Source: Pseudohoeflea suaedae (GTDB lineage Bacteria; Pseudomonadota; Alphaproteobacteria; Rhizobiales; Rhizobiaceae). Taken from it: a DNA stretch of 64,000 nucleotides. Shown here in pieces: positions 25,964 to 35,364 of the stretch. The stretch spans positions 1,550,001-1,614,000 of the forward strand of contig NZ_SMSI01000001.1 of NCBI RefSeq assembly GCF_004354915.1, given 5' to 3'. How positions within the stretch are numbered: position 1 is the first letter of the stretch; every line of letters starts with the position of its first letter. Under the pieces are notes generated by a model, which saw nothing but the letters and a program-made list of their open reading frames with translations, was not told where the DNA came from and searched no databases. A program made the position numbers and the translations under genes.

Positions 25964-25986
25964 CCGGGCGGCCAATGGCTGCCCGG
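25964..25986 (+). other. GC-rich hairpin in the ndk leader
   Basis: CCGGGC (25964-25969) pairs with GCCCGG (25981-25986), with an inner GCC/GGC pair around AAT. It lies 55 bases after the GST stop and 57 bases before the ndk ATG. There is no T run, so it may be a weak terminator of the GST gene or a leader structure of ndk. Confidence 0.4.
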
Positions 25987-26043
25987 TCTCGCAATCACCA
26001 ATCGGCGGTCGCTCCGGCCGCGCTCAACCACGGAAAGAGAACC

Positions 26044-26466
26044 ATGGCGATCGAACGTACCTTCTCGATGATCAAGCCCGATGCCACCAAGCGCAACCTC
26101 ACCGGCGCGATCACCAAGATGCTCGAAGATGCCGGCCTGCGCGTCGTTGCCTCCAAGCGCGTCTGGATGAGCCTGCGTGAAGCCGAAGGCTTTTACGCCG
26201 TCCACAAGGAACGCCCCTTCTTTGGCGAACTGACCGAATTCATGTCCTCGGGCCCGACCATCGTTCAGGTTCTCGAAGGTGAAAACGCCATCGCCAAGAA
26301 CCGCGAAGTCATGGGCGCCACCAACCCGGCCGATGCTGCCGAAGGCACCATCCGCAAGCTCCATGCCCTGTCGATCGGCGAGAACTCGGTCCACGGTTCG
26401 GATGCTCCGGAAACCGCTGCCGAGGAAATCGCCTACTGGTTCTCCGGCACCGAAATCGTCGGCTGA
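26044..26466 (+). CDS. ndk: Nucleoside diphosphate kinase
   Basis: This 140-residue enzyme moves the terminal phosphate of ATP to other NDPs through a phosphohistidine. The active-site His117 lies in SVHGSDAPE, and the N-terminal [14 protein letters not shown] is the family signature. The ATG at 26044 follows GGAAAGAGAACC and is preferred over in-frame starts upstream. A strong terminator follows the gene. Confidence 0.97.
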   Translation: MAIERTFSMIKPDATKRNLTGAITKMLEDAGLRVVASKRVWMSLREAEGFYAVHKERPFFGELTEFMSSGPTIVQVLEGENAIAKNREVMGATNPADAAEGTIRKLHALSIGENSVHGSDAPETAAEEIAYWFSGTEIVG

Positions 26467-26511
26467 ATCACTTTCCCGGCTTCCGCTGCGAAGTCGCTGG
26501 AATGACTCATC

Positions 26512-26540
26512 AAACCGGGCTCGCAAGGGCCCGGTTTTTT
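26512..26540 (+). terminator. Rho-independent terminator after ndk
   Basis: AAACCGGGC pairs perfectly with GCCCGGTTT (9 bp) around an eight-base loop, and the stem runs into six T. It lies about 45 bases after the ndk stop. The A-rich left arm means it may also work for the convergent DMT transporter gene. Confidence 0.85.
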
Positions 26541-26549
26541 GTTGCCCGG

Positions 26550-27437
26550 TCAGGATTTGAGCTTTTCCTGCCGCAACAGGATGTAGATGCCCGAAGCAGC
26601 GATGATCACCGCTCCGAGATAGGTGGTCATGTCCGGGATCGTGCCCCAGACCAGCCAGCCGACGATGCTCGCCCAGATCAGCGCGGTATAGTCGAACGGC
26701 GCCACCACTGCCGCCGGGGCAGTCCGGAAGGCTTCGCTGACGACGGCCACGCCGAACGACCAGAAGATCGCCATGGCCACGAAGACGGCGAAATCCGTCC
26801 CCGTGATTTCCGGCCACTCGCCGAACAGCACGAAGCTCGAGTAAACGGCCGGGACGGCGCTCAGGTAGAACACAACCGTTCGCATCGTGTCGGCGGAGTG
26901 AAGCCAGCGCGAACTGATCATGATGAACGCGTAGACGAATGCCGTCGCAACCGCGAATAGTGAAGCCGGCTGGAATGTCTCCGCACTCGGCCGCACGATT
27001 ATCATGACGCCGACGAAGCCGACGAGGACGGCGCTCCAGCGGCGAGCGCCCACCTTGTCGCCGAGAAGCGGCACCGAAAGAGCGGTGATGAAGATGGGGG
27101 CTGCGAAGAAAAGCGCCGTGGCGTCGGCGAGGGAAAGAACCTTCAGCGCGTTGAAGAAGCAGAAGGTGGCGGCCAGCACCAGCAGACCGCGAAACGCGTG
27201 CGGCGCGAACCGTTTCGTGCTCAGTCCCTGAAAGCCGTCCTTCATCAGGATGAGGGTCACGATCATCGGCACGGTGATTACGCTGCGCACGAAAGTGATC
27301 TGGAACGGATCGTAGCGATCGACCAGCCATTTGGCGGAGGTATCGTTCATCACCAGCAGCAATGCGCCCAGGCACATCAAAAGGATGGCCTTGCGGTTGG
27401 TCGCCGCCGAGCCGAAATCGGCATTCTTGGGTGTCAC
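26550..27437 (-). CDS. DMT superfamily (EamA) transporter
   Basis: This 295-residue integral membrane protein has ten predicted helices in two EamA repeats of about 140 residues each, the standard drug/metabolite transporter layout. The first begins at AILLMCLGALLLVMND; the second has FDYTALIWASIVGWLVWG, a conserved EamA element. The ATG at 27437 is the only good start. The substrate cannot be read from the sequence. It stands alone between convergent ndk and the ung operon. Confidence 0.9.
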   Translation of the reverse strand: MTPKNADFGSAATNRKAILLMCLGALLLVMNDTSAKWLVDRYDPFQITFVRSVITVPMIVTLILMKDGFQGLSTKRFAPHAFRGLLVLAATFCFFNALKVLSLADATALFFAAPIFITALSVPLLGDKVGARRWSAVLVGFVGVMIIVRPSAETFQPASLFAVATAFVYAFIMISSRWLHSADTMRTVVFYLSAVPAVYSSFVLFGEWPEITGTDFAVFVAMAIFWSFGVAVVSEAFRTAPAAVVAPFDYTALIWASIVGWLVWGTIPDMTTYLGAVIIAASGIYILLRQEKLKS

Positions 27438-27539
27438 AGGTCAGTCTCCGCCGCGCGTCGTCGCCGTTCACATATCGCTAAAACGAAGCGGCGGAAACCT
27501 CGGCAGAGTTGTAGAAGGCCCGCCTGTTGACGCCAGGCG

Positions 27540-28229
27540 TCAGGAGACGGTTTCCGGAAGGCTCCAGTCGATCGGTGCGCGCCCGTTCTTCTCCAGAAAG
27601 GCGTTGGCCTTCGAAAAATGCCCGCATCCGAGAAAGCCGCGATGGGCGGAGAGCGGGGAGGGGTGCGGTGCCGTCAGCACCAGATGCTTCGACGTGTCGA
27701 CGAAGCTTGCCTTCTTCTGGGCGTAGGATCCCCACAGCATGAACACCACCGGCTGATCGAGCGCGTTGACCTTCTCGATCACCTTGTCGGTGAATTTTTC
27801 CCAGCCGCGTCCCTGATGCGACGCCGCAAGCCCGCGCTCGACGGTGAGCACGCTGTTGAGAAGCAGCACGCCCTGCCTGGCCCAGTGCTCGAGGAAGCCG
27901 TGGCGCGGGCGCGCGATGCCGAGATCGGCCTCGATCTCCTTGTAGATGTTGACGAGCGAGGGCGGCACCTTCACGCCTGGCTGGACCGAGAAACACAGGC
28001 CATGGGCCTGGCCGTCGCCGTGATAGGGATCCTGGCCGAGAATGACGACCTTGACGCTGTCCAGCGGCGTGAGGTCGAGCGCGCGGAAATATTCCGGTCC
28101 CTTCGGGAAGATCGCCTTGCCAGCGGCGTGCTCGTCTTTCAGGAAACGCTTGAGGTCCGCCATATAGGCGCTGTCGAATTCGGGCGCGAGAGCGGTCTTC
28201 CAGCTTGCCTCGAGTTGAACCTCGCTCAC
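27540..28229 (-). CDS. ung: Uracil-DNA glycosylase (family 1)
   Basis: This 229-residue repair enzyme removes uracil from DNA. The water-activating motif GQDPYH (Asp67) and the DNA-intercalation motif [10 protein letters not shown] are both intact and typical of family 1. The ATG overlaps the stop of moaE (ATGA), so it is translationally coupled to moaD-moaE. The 15-bp palindrome TGACGCC-A-GGCGTCA overlaps its stop codon. Confidence 0.96.
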   Translation of the reverse strand: MSEVQLEASWKTALAPEFDSAYMADLKRFLKDEHAAGKAIFPKGPEYFRALDLTPLDSVKVVILGQDPYHGDGQAHGLCFSVQPGVKVPPSLVNIYKEIEADLGIARPRHGFLEHWARQGVLLLNSVLTVERGLAASHQGRGWEKFTDKVIEKVNALDQPVVFMLWGSYAQKKASFVDTSKHLVLTAPHPSPLSAHRGFLGCGHFSKANAFLEKNGRAPIDWSLPETVS

Positions 28230-28702
28230 GATCCCGCCTTCCAGCGGTCGCGGGCGCTGTCGTCAGCGTCCTTGGCGGAGACCCAGTCTCCGCTCGATCC
28301 GTCGGCGAGATGTTCCTTCTTCCAGAAGGGGGCTTCGGTCTTGAGGTAGTCCATCAGGAATTCCGCACCCTGGAAGGCGGCATGGCGATGGGGGGCCGCT
28401 GCCGCAACCAGCACGATCTGGCCTCCGGGCGCGATCTTGCCGTAGCGGTGGATGGCCAGAATGGCGGACAGCGAGAAACGCTCCGCCGCCTGTTCCGCAA
28501 TAGCGCGGATCGCGCTTTCGGCCATGCCGGGATAGTGTTCGAGTTCGAGTGCGGCGAGCGTGCCGCCTTCGTCGCGGCAGAGGCCGATGAAGCTTGCCAC
28601 GCCGCCGATATCGGCGCGCCCTCCGGTGAGCGCGGCCATTTCCGCGCCGAGATCGAAATCTTCAGCCTGAACCCGAACCTCGACGCGCGGCGCGCTCGCC
28701 AT
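28226..28702 (-). CDS. moaE: Molybdopterin synthase catalytic subunit MoaE
   Basis: This 158-residue protein and MoaD form molybdopterin synthase, which adds the dithiolene sulfurs to precursor Z. The family motifs are visible: [35 protein letters not shown] and the active-site Lys stretch [12 protein letters not shown]. It starts 2 bases after moaD. The Mo-cofactor is used by enzymes such as the oxidoreductase at 39270, about 10 kb away. Confidence 0.95.
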   Translation of the reverse strand: MASAPRVEVRVQAEDFDLGAEMAALTGGRADIGGVASFIGLCRDEGGTLAALELEHYPGMAESAIRAIAEQAAERFSLSAILAIHRYGKIAPGGQIVLVAAAAPHRHAAFQGAEFLMDYLKTEAPFWKKEHLADGSSGDWVSAKDADDSARDRWKAGS

Positions 28703-28704
28703 GG

Positions 28705-28956
28705 TCAGCCTCCGGTCATGGGCGGAAAGAGGGCGACTTCCTTGGCGCTGCCGATCTTTTCGGAATGCTCGACATGCTCATGGTCGATGGCTGCGCGGAT
28801 GACTTCGGGAAATGCGAAGGCAGCCTCGTATTCCTCGCCCCGCGTCTTCAGGTGCTCGATGAGGTCGCTGATGGTGACGACGCCCTCCGGCAGGTCGATT
28901 TCCTCGTCGGCCTTGCCGATCCTTTCGCGCACCCAGGCGAAATAGATGAGTTTCAT
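28705..28956 (-). CDS. moaD: Molybdopterin synthase sulfur carrier subunit MoaD
   Basis: This 83-residue ubiquitin-like protein carries sulfur as a C-terminal thiocarboxylate. It ends in the required Gly-Gly (PPMTGG). KLIYFAWVRERIGKADEEI is the usual first beta strand and loop. It lies 11 bases after pgsA and 2 before moaE, in a pgsA-moaD-moaE order that is common in rhizobia. Confidence 0.95.
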   Translation of the reverse strand: MKLIYFAWVRERIGKADEEIDLPEGVVTISDLIEHLKTRGEEYEAAFAFPEVIRAAIDHEHVEHSEKIGSAKEVALFPPMTGG

Positions 28957-28967
28957 CGTGGGGTATC

Positions 28968-29552
28968 CTATTCGTCGATCACGTGCCGGAGACCGGCGCG
29001 GAAATAATCATACCCTGTGTATATGGTCACGATCGCCGCGATCCAAAGAAGCCCGATGCCGATCTCCGTCGTGTAGGGCAGCACCTTGTCGCCCGCCGGG
29101 CCGGCAAGCAGGAAGGCGATGGCAAACATCTGCACCGTGGTCTTCCACTTGGCGATCTTCGTGACCGGAACCGAAACCTTCAGTGCCGCCAGATATTCGC
29201 GCAGACCGGAGACGAGAATCTCGCGGCAGAGGATGATGATCGCCGCCCAGATCGACCAGCCGGCGATTGTGCCGTCGGCGGCCACCAGCAGCAGCACGGA
29301 GGCCACCAGCAGCTTGTCGGCGATGGGGTCGAGCATGCGGCCGATATTCGATGTCTGGTCCCACATGCGGGCAAGATAGCCGTCGAAGAAGTCGGTGATG
29401 GAGGCGAGCGAGAACAGCGCGAGTGCCGACCAGCGTGCAAAGTCCGAGCCGTGCAGCCGGCCTTCGATAAAGAAGCAAAGGACGATCAGCGGAACAGCGA
29501 CGATCCGTGCGTAGGTCAGGAGATTGGGGATATTCAGTGCGCGCGAGGCCAT
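28968..29552 (-). CDS. pgsA: CDP-diacylglycerol-glycerol-3-phosphate 3-phosphatidyltransferase
   Basis: This 194-residue inner-membrane enzyme makes phosphatidylglycerol phosphate. The CDP-alcohol phosphotransferase signature is complete: DFFDGYLARMWDQTSNIGRMLDPIADKLL in parts, giving D-x2-D-G-x2-A-R-x8-G-x3-D-x3-D. The N-terminal IPNLLTYARI is the PgsA start. Several hydrophobic segments follow. It lies between uvrC and moaD. A second family member lies at 45141. Confidence 0.93.
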   Translation of the reverse strand: MASRALNIPNLLTYARIVAVPLIVLCFFIEGRLHGSDFARWSALALFSLASITDFFDGYLARMWDQTSNIGRMLDPIADKLLVASVLLLVAADGTIAGWSIWAAIIILCREILVSGLREYLAALKVSVPVTKIAKWKTTVQMFAIAFLLAGPAGDKVLPYTTEIGIGLLWIAAIVTIYTGYDYFRAGLRHVIDE

Positions 29553-29571
29553 GGAAATATTACCGCATCAG

Positions 29572-29589
29572 TCATTTGACGCCAAATGA
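29572..29589. repeat. Inverted repeat upstream of pgsA
   Basis: TCATTTG and CAAATGA form a perfect 7-bp inverted repeat around ACGC, 20 bases before the pgsA start. It lies in the uvrC-pgsA gap and could be an operator, a hairpin or chance. Confidence 0.35.
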
Positions 29590-29649
29590 ACCCGCCACCC
29601 GCCCGGCGTCAAGGGTGGCACTGCCGCTGTGGCCCTTAGTCGGGCAAGT

Positions 29650-31743
29650 CTAGCGCTTGTCCTCATGAAAATGGTTATAGATCAGTTCCGCCATGGCCGC
29701 CGAAATGCCTTCGACCTCGCGCAGGTCTTCGATGCCCGCCCGGCTGACGGCCTTGGCGGTACCGAAATGAAGGAGCAGCGCCCGCTTCCGGGTGGGGCCG
29801 ATGCCCGCAACCTCGTCGAGCGGGTTCTTGACCATCTCCTTCTTGCGCCGCGCCCGGTGGCTGCCGATGGCCCAGCGGTGGGCCTCGTCCCGCAGCCGCT
29901 GGACGAAGTAGAGGACCGGGTCGCGTGGCGGCAGGGTAAAGGGTTGCCTTCCGTCCATGAAGAAGCGCTCGCGCCCCGCTTCGCGGTCCATGCCCTTGGC
30001 AACGCCGATCGCGGTGACGTTCTCGCGGATGCCGAGTTCGTCGAGAATGGCCCGCACCGCCGTCATCTGCCCCTGACCGCCGTCGATGAGGACGAGATCC
30101 GGCCAGGCCGGGAAGGGGCTGTCCGCGGTGTCGTCGTCCTCGCCGGCTTCCGTTATGTCGCTCGCCGCCTTCGGCATGTCTTCGGCGTGGTCCTTCAAGA
30201 GGCGTGAGAAGCGCCGCTGCATCACCTCGCGCATCATGCCGAAATCGTCGCCCGGCGTGATGTCCTCGGAGCGGATGTTGAACTTGCGGTACTGGTTCTT
30301 CACGAAACCTTCGGGGCCGGCGACGATCATCCCGCCCACCGCATTGGTGCCCATGATGTGGGAGTTGTCGTAAACCTCGATACGGCGGGGCACCGACTTG
30401 AGCCCGAAGGTTTCTGCCAGGCCCTTGAGCAACCGCGCCTGTGAGGCCGTCTCGGCGAGATGGCGGCCATGGGCCTCGCGGGCATTGTTCAGCACGTCGT
30501 CGACGAGTTCGCGTTTCTCTCCGCGCTGCGGCAGGCTCACCGTCACCTTCCGCTCCGCACGGGTGGAGAGTGCTTCGGCCAGCAGTTCCCGGTCCTCGAA
30601 TTCGGCGGAGATCAGGATCTGACGCGGCACCGGCTTGTCGTCGTAGAACTGGCCGATGAAGGCGCCGAGGATCTCGCCCGGCTCCATCGAGGCGTCGGCG
30701 CGGGGGAAATAGGCGCGATTGCCCCAGTTCTGCCCGGTACGGAAAAAGAAGACCTGGATGCAGGCGAGCCCGCCATCCACATGGATTGCGAAAATATCGG
30801 CTTCCTCGACCGTGCGCGGATTGATGCCCTGATGGCTCTGCACATGGGAGAGGGCCGAGAGACGGTCGCGATAGACCGCGGCGCGCTCGAAATCGAGGTC
30901 CTCGGAGGCCGATTGCATCGCTTCGGCGAGATGGTTCTTCACCGTCTGGCTGCGGCCCGACAGGAAGCCCTTCGCCTCGTCGACGAGCCCGGCATAATCC
31001 TCGGGCGAGATCTCGCCGGTGCAGGGACCCGAACACCGTTTGATCTGGTAGAGAAGGCAGGGGCGCGTCCGGCTGTCATAGACCGAATCCGTGCAGGTGC
31101 GCAGAAGGAAGGCGCGCTGCAGCGAATTGATCGTGCGACCGACCGCACCGGCGGAGGCGAAGGGGCCGAAATAGTCGCCTTTCCTGGCGCGTGCGCCACG
31201 GTGCTTGTAGATCGCGGGGGCCTCGTGGTTGCCGGTGATCAGGATATAGGGAAACGACTTGTCGTCGCGCATCAGGACGTTGAAGCGCGGCTTCAGCCGC
31301 TTGATCAGGTTGGCTTCCAGAAGAAGCGCTTCGGTCTCGGTGCGGGTGGTGACGAACTCCATGTTCGCCGTTTCGCGGATCATCCGGGTGATGCGGTTGG
31401 AATGGCCGCGACCCTGGGCGTAATTGGTCACCCGCTTCTTCAGCGAGCGGGCCTTGCCGACATAAAGCACGTCGCCGTCGCCGTTCATCATGCGGTAGAC
31501 GCCGGGCTGGTTGGGCAGGTGCTTGACGAAGGCCTGGATGACTTCCGCGCCCTTCAGGCCCGGATTGACGACCGGGCTCTCGTTCCACTCGATGGATGAC
31601 AGGACGGCGTTGGCCGGCGTGTCGGCGGGGAGAGCAGCCTCATCCTGATCGTCCTCGTCGGTTTCCGTCCCGTCATAGATCACGCCGCCCGAATCGGACG
31701 ACGAGCCACGCTTCTCGCGACGTGGTGAGGAGGGGGTGCTCAT
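29650..31743 (-). CDS. uvrC: Excinuclease ABC subunit C
   Basis: This 697-residue nuclease makes the two incisions of nucleotide excision repair. The N-terminal GIY-YIG domain contains [24 protein letters not shown] UvrB-binding segment, the RNase H-like domain ([15 protein letters not shown], with metal ligands in [10 protein letters not shown]) and a C-terminal helix-hairpin-helix ([17 protein letters not shown]) follow. It has an unusual 60-residue acidic, low-complexity N-terminal extension. The ATG overlaps the stop of the SDR gene upstream (ATGA). Confidence 0.96.
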   Translation of the reverse strand: MSTPSSPRREKRGSSSDSGGVIYDGTETDEDDQDEAALPADTPANAVLSSIEWNESPVVNPGLKGAEVIQAFVKHLPNQPGVYRMMNGDGDVLYVGKARSLKKRVTNYAQGRGHSNRITRMIRETANMEFVTTRTETEALLLEANLIKRLKPRFNVLMRDDKSFPYILITGNHEAPAIYKHRGARARKGDYFGPFASAGAVGRTINSLQRAFLLRTCTDSVYDSRTRPCLLYQIKRCSGPCTGEISPEDYAGLVDEAKGFLSGRSQTVKNHLAEAMQSASEDLDFERAAVYRDRLSALSHVQSHQGINPRTVEEADIFAIHVDGGLACIQVFFFRTGQNWGNRAYFPRADASMEPGEILGAFIGQFYDDKPVPRQILISAEFEDRELLAEALSTRAERKVTVSLPQRGEKRELVDDVLNNAREAHGRHLAETASQARLLKGLAETFGLKSVPRRIEVYDNSHIMGTNAVGGMIVAGPEGFVKNQYRKFNIRSEDITPGDDFGMMREVMQRRFSRLLKDHAEDMPKAASDITEAGEDDDTADSPFPAWPDLVLIDGGQGQMTAVRAILDELGIRENVTAIGVAKGMDREAGRERFFMDGRQPFTLPPRDPVLYFVQRLRDEAHRWAIGSHRARRKKEMVKNPLDEVAGIGPTRKRALLLHFGTAKAVSRAGIEDLREVEGISAAMAELIYNHFHEDKR

Positions 31744-32510
31744 TCCTCTATGTCCAGGACGTCGGGCGTTTCCCAGGCCAGATGCTGGCCGCCGTCAAGC
31801 GCGATCATCTGCCCTGTGATCGACTTGTTCGCCCAGAAATAGCGGATGGTGGCGCCGAACTCGCCGAGTTCCGGCGAGCGTTCGAGGGGGACCTTTTCGA
31901 CCTGCCTGGCAAATTCCGCGTCACTCTGGCGCGAGCTCTTGAGCGTCGGACCCGGGCCGATGGCATTGACGCGGATTTTCGGCGCATAGGCCATCGCCAT
32001 GGTGCGCGTGGCGGTCCATAGCGCCGATTTCGACAGCGTGTAGGAGAAGAAGTTGGGCGTCAGCCGCTTCACCCGCTGGTCGATCATGTTGACGACGAGG
32101 CCGTCGACATCTTTCGCCAATGCCTTGGCCATGGAGGCGGCCAGAAGGGCGGGGGCCTTCACGTGCACCGCCATGTGACGGTCGAACAGTTCGCCATCGA
32201 ATTCGTCGGCGAAATCCGCCTCGAAGATGGAGGCATTGTTGATCACCAGACGCGGAGCGCCGAGGCTCTCGGTCACGGCGGCCATCAGTTTCGCCGGAAC
32301 GTCGGCCTTCGTCAGGTCACCCAGAAACACCTCCGCCTTGCCGCCCGCATCGCGGATCATCGAGGCGGTTTCCTCGGCGTCGTGCTTCGACGTGTTGGCG
32401 TGGACGGCGACTTTGAAGCCGTGAACGGCGAGGTCGAGCGCGATGGCGCGACCGATGCGTTTGCCGGCGCCGGTGACCAGGGCGATCGTCGATGTGTCTT
32501 CCGTGACCAC
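31740..32510 (-). CDS. SDR oxidoreductase, pteridine-reductase-like
   Basis: This 256-residue short-chain dehydrogenase has TGAGKRIG in place of the usual TGxxxGxG, NNASIF after the fourth strand and the YTLSK pair. The TGx3RxG and NNAS patterns are hallmarks of PTR1/FolM pteridine reductases rather than of general SDR enzymes. Substrate is an inference; dihydromonapterin or dihydrofolate reduction is the first idea to test. It is coupled to uvrC by overlap and lies 29 bases after the antiporter gene. Confidence 0.88.
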   Translation of the reverse strand: MVTEDTSTIALVTGAGKRIGRAIALDLAVHGFKVAVHANTSKHDAEETASMIRDAGGKAEVFLGDLTKADVPAKLMAAVTESLGAPRLVINNASIFEADFADEFDGELFDRHMAVHVKAPALLAASMAKALAKDVDGLVVNMIDQRVKRLTPNFFSYTLSKSALWTATRTMAMAYAPKIRVNAIGPGPTLKSSRQSDAEFARQVEKVPLERSPELGEFGATIRYFWANKSITGQMIALDGGQHLAWETPDVLDIEE

Positions 32511-32539
32511 GGTTGCTCCGTTTCAGCCGATTCGACGGC

Positions 32540-33481
32540 TCAGAATACCGTCACGATATAAAGTGCGAACGCCGCCAGCATGGCAATGCCGCCGATCTTG
32601 CCGATCGGGCGGTTCCAGTGCGACAGCGCGACGATGAGGGCGGACGTGCCGAGCATCACCCACATGTCGACATGGATAACACGCTCATCGACATGAAGTG
32701 GCAGCACCAGGCTGGTGATGCCCAGAATGAAGCCGATATTGAAGATGTTGGAGCCGACGACGTTGCCGATGGCGACCGCGCCCGATTTCCGCCAGGCGGC
32801 CATCACCGAGGTGACCAGTTCCGGCAGGGATGTCCCGATGGCCACCACGGTAAGCCCGATCGCGGTTTCGGACGCGCCGAACATGCGGGCGATTTCCGAG
32901 GCCCCCGCGACGGTGAGCCAGGCACCGATCGGCAGGCCGACAAGACCGAGAAGGATGAAAAGAGCAATCTTCGTGGACGAATCGGGCGGCACGATCTCTT
33001 CGTCGTCTTCATGACCGATCGCGGCGTGCGCGGGATCCTTCACGGCGCGACGGATCTGCCAGGCGAGATAGCCGGCCATCACCAGGAGAAGGACGACGCC
33101 TTCGACCCGCGATAGCGTTCCGGTGGCCATGAAAGCCATCAGCAGAACGGTCAGCAGCATCATGACCGCGAGGGAGGCGCCGATTCCGCGCTCCGAGCAG
33201 TGCAGGGCCGCAATCAAGGCCGGTGCGCCGAGGACCAGCAGCACGTTGGCGATGTTGGATCCCACCACATTGCCGATGGCGATGCCGGACACGCCGTCCC
33301 ACGCCGCCTGCAGCGAGACGAAGAGTTCCGGAGCGGAGGTGCCGAAGGCGACCACCGTCAGGCCGATGATGAGCGGATTGATCTCGAAACGGGCCGCCAG
33401 GCCGACCGCGCCCCTGACGAGATAGTCGCCCGCGAACATCAACAGCGCCATCCCGGCGACAAGCATGGAAAAACTGATCAT
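32540..33481 (-). CDS. Calcium/sodium antiporter family protein (CaCA, YrbG type)
   Basis: This 313-residue membrane protein has about ten helices in two inverted halves. Each half carries the family alpha-repeat: GLTVVAFGTSAPELFVSL with NVVGSNIANVLLVLG, and GLTVVAIGTSLPELVTSV with NVVGSNIFNIGFILG. These are the ion-binding GTSxPE and GN-VGSN motifs. A His- and acid-rich loop (HEDDEE) joins the halves. Ion selectivity is not readable. It begins the minus-strand run to ung. Confidence 0.93.
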   Translation of the reverse strand: MISFSMLVAGMALLMFAGDYLVRGAVGLAARFEINPLIIGLTVVAFGTSAPELFVSLQAAWDGVSGIAIGNVVGSNIANVLLVLGAPALIAALHCSERGIGASLAVMMLLTVLLMAFMATGTLSRVEGVVLLLVMAGYLAWQIRRAVKDPAHAAIGHEDDEEIVPPDSSTKIALFILLGLVGLPIGAWLTVAGASEIARMFGASETAIGLTVVAIGTSLPELVTSVMAAWRKSGAVAIGNVVGSNIFNIGFILGITSLVLPLHVDERVIHVDMWVMLGTSALIVALSHWNRPIGKIGGIAMLAAFALYIVTVF

Positions 33482-33763
33482 GAAGGAATGTGTCTCGCGG
33501 GCAGGCTGAATGGCGAAAAGGTTTGCCCCTCATATAGGCCGACGGGCTTCAGATGCAATCGAGAGAGCGCAACTCCCTGCAATACGGGCCCATGCAGGCG
33601 GTGTGGTTTTTCGGCAACGTCACATTGAGTCTTCTTCCTGCCGCCGTGTCGTCACAATGTGGCTCCTCCGATGCCGCATTCGAGGTCCAGATATCATTGC
33701 CAAGACGGAACGCAATCCGTCTGTCCGTCCAATGAGACGAGTGTGCAAATAAGGAGTTATTAC

Positions 33764-34405
33764 ATGCGCAAGATTACGCTGGCTCTCGCCGCCACCGCCA
33801 TGGCGCTGCCGCTGACAATTCAGGCGCGTGCTGCCGATGCAATTTCCGAAGCACCGCCCGCACCGCCGGTCGCCGAAATCGAAACCGCTCCCGCCTATCT
33901 CTGGGCCGGTGGATATGCCGGTGTCTACGGCGGTTACAAGTGGGGTGAAACCGATGTCACTTCCAACAATGACGGTTGGAACGGTGGCGTGTACGGCGGC
34001 TACAACTGGCAGGCCAACAACTTCGTCTACGGTGTCGAAGGCGATGTTGGCTACTCGGGTGCCGACGGTGCATCCGCGGCGACCGGTTTCAGCACCGAAT
34101 CCGGCGCTGAAGGTTCGCTCCGTGCCCGTATCGGTTACGACATGAACCCGTTCCTCGTTTACGGTACGGCAGGTGTCGCAGCCACCAATCTGGAAATGTC
34201 CGACGGCGCTTCGTCCGACGACAACACCATGGTCGGCTACACGGTCGGCGCAGGTGTCGAAACCTTCCTGACCGAGAAGGTGACTGCGCGGGTGGAATAC
34301 CGCTACAGCGACTACGGCTCGGATGATTTCAACCTCGATAGCGGTACCGTGTCATCGGGTTACGACGATCACTCGATCCGCGCCGGTATCGGCCTGAAAT
34401 TCTGA
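33764..34405 (+). CDS. RopB/Omp31-type outer membrane beta-barrel protein, copy 1
   Basis: This 213-residue protein has a signal peptide (about 1-23, QARAADA), a Pro-rich linker (EAPPAPPVAEIET) and an eight-strand OmpA-like barrel: GGYAGVYGGYKWG, GGVYGGYNWQ, GYDMNPFLVYGTAGVAATNLE, and a C-terminal GIGLKF ending in Phe. AAGGAG precedes the ATG by 7 bases. It is a paralogue of the next gene with the same leader. This family is abundant in the outer membrane of rhizobia and Brucella (RopB, Omp25/31). Confidence 0.88.
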   Translation: MRKITLALAATAMALPLTIQARAADAISEAPPAPPVAEIETAPAYLWAGGYAGVYGGYKWGETDVTSNNDGWNGGVYGGYNWQANNFVYGVEGDVGYSGADGASAATGFSTESGAEGSLRARIGYDMNPFLVYGTAGVAATNLEMSDGASSDDNTMVGYTVGAGVETFLTEKVTARVEYRYSDYGSDDFNLDSGTVSSGYDDHSIRAGIGLKF

Positions 34406-34425
34406 TTTCGGTCCACCTCAGCGCT

Positions 34426-34453
34426 TGGCCGAATTCGTGAAAGGATTCGGCCA
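34426..34453 (+). other. Hairpin between the two outer membrane protein genes
   Basis: TGGCCGAAT (34426-34434) pairs perfectly with ATTCGGCCA (34445-34453) around ten bases. No T run follows. It lies 20 bases after the first gene's stop and could weaken read-through or protect the upstream mRNA from 3' decay. Confidence 0.5.
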
Positions 34454-34609
34454 GCAGCCTGAAAGTAAAGGGGTCGGAGAGTTTTCCGGGCCCTCGAACG
34501 CGATATCCCGAATGCCTGCTGCATCAGAGTTTGGAAATATTCTCTCCGCTGCAGGGAACAACATGTCCTGCCACCCGTTATGTCGGGTGTGCAAAAAAGG
34601 AGTTCATAC

Positions 34610-35254
34610 ATGCGCAAGTTCACGCTGGCTCTCGCCACGACCGCAATGGCGCTGCCGCTTACGCTGCAGGCGCGTGCCGCTGATGCCATCGTCGAGGCTC
34701 CGCCCGCGCCTCCGGTTGCCATCGAAACCGCTCCCGCATACCTCTGGGCCGGCGGTTATGCCGGTGTGTTCGGTGGTTACAACTGGGGTGACACCGACGG
34801 CGTGGCCTCCGACACGGACGGCTGGAACGGTGGTGTCTACGGTGGTTACAACTGGCAGGCCGACAATTTCGTCTACGGTATCGAAGGTGATGTCGGTTAC
34901 TCGGGCGCCGATGGCGTCTCTTCTGTCGGCACCACTGCGGAACAGGGCGTCGAAGGTTCGATCCGTGCCCGGTTCGGTTACGACCTGAACCCGGTCCTCA
35001 TCTACGGTACGGCCGGTGTCGCTGCGACCAACCTCGAAGTGACCGCTCCGGGTGGTGGTGCGTCTGACGACAACACGATGATCGGCTGGACCGTCGGTGC
35101 CGGTGCTGAAACCTTCATCACCGAAAACATCACCGCACGTCTCGAGTACCGTTACACCGATTACGGTTCGGAGGATTTCAATCTGGCTGGCACCAACGTG
35201 TCGACCGGCTTCGATACCCATTCCGTTCGCGCCGGTATCGGCCTCAAGTTCTGA
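34610..35254 (+). CDS. RopB/Omp31-type outer membrane beta-barrel protein, copy 2
   Basis: This 214-residue protein is strongly similar to the previous one along its whole length: the same signal peptide (RKFTLALATTAMALPLTLQ), linker, strands and C-terminal GIGLKF. Its ATG is preceded by GTGTGCAAAAAAGGAG, nearly the same leader as copy 1 (GTGTGCAAATAAGGAG), so the duplication covers the ribosome site too. The loops (for example EVTAPGGGASDDN) differ. A strong terminator follows. Confidence 0.88.
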   Translation: MRKFTLALATTAMALPLTLQARAADAIVEAPPAPPVAIETAPAYLWAGGYAGVFGGYNWGDTDGVASDTDGWNGGVYGGYNWQADNFVYGIEGDVGYSGADGVSSVGTTAEQGVEGSIRARFGYDLNPVLIYGTAGVAATNLEVTAPGGGASDDNTMIGWTVGAGAETFITENITARLEYRYTDYGSEDFNLAGTNVSTGFDTHSVRAGIGLKF

Positions 35255-35301
35255 CGTTCGACGTCACTTCCGCCCCGGTTTCGATCGGGCTGGACGTTTC
35301 G

Positions 35302-35334
35302 AAGGCCCGGGTTCGTCCCGGGCCTTTTCTTTTG
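35302..35334 (+). terminator. Rho-independent terminator after the outer membrane protein pair
   Basis: AAGGCCCGGG and CCCGGGCCTT form a perfect 10-bp stem with a five-base loop (TTCGT), followed by a T-rich tail (TTTTCTTTT). It lies 47 bases after the second gene and probably ends both transcripts. Confidence 0.88.
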
Positions 35335-35364
35335 CCTGGCGCGCTAGGGTGAGCGCGGACGAGA

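Noticed and set aside
27528-27542. The 15-bp palindrome TGACGCC-A-GGCGTCA at the end of ung as an operator.
   Set aside because: It overlaps the ung stop codon, which explains part of the symmetry, and nothing regulated by it is nearby.
30460-31599. A 379-codon plus-strand frame within uvrC.
   Set aside because: It is antisense to uvrC throughout and has no domain or ribosome site.
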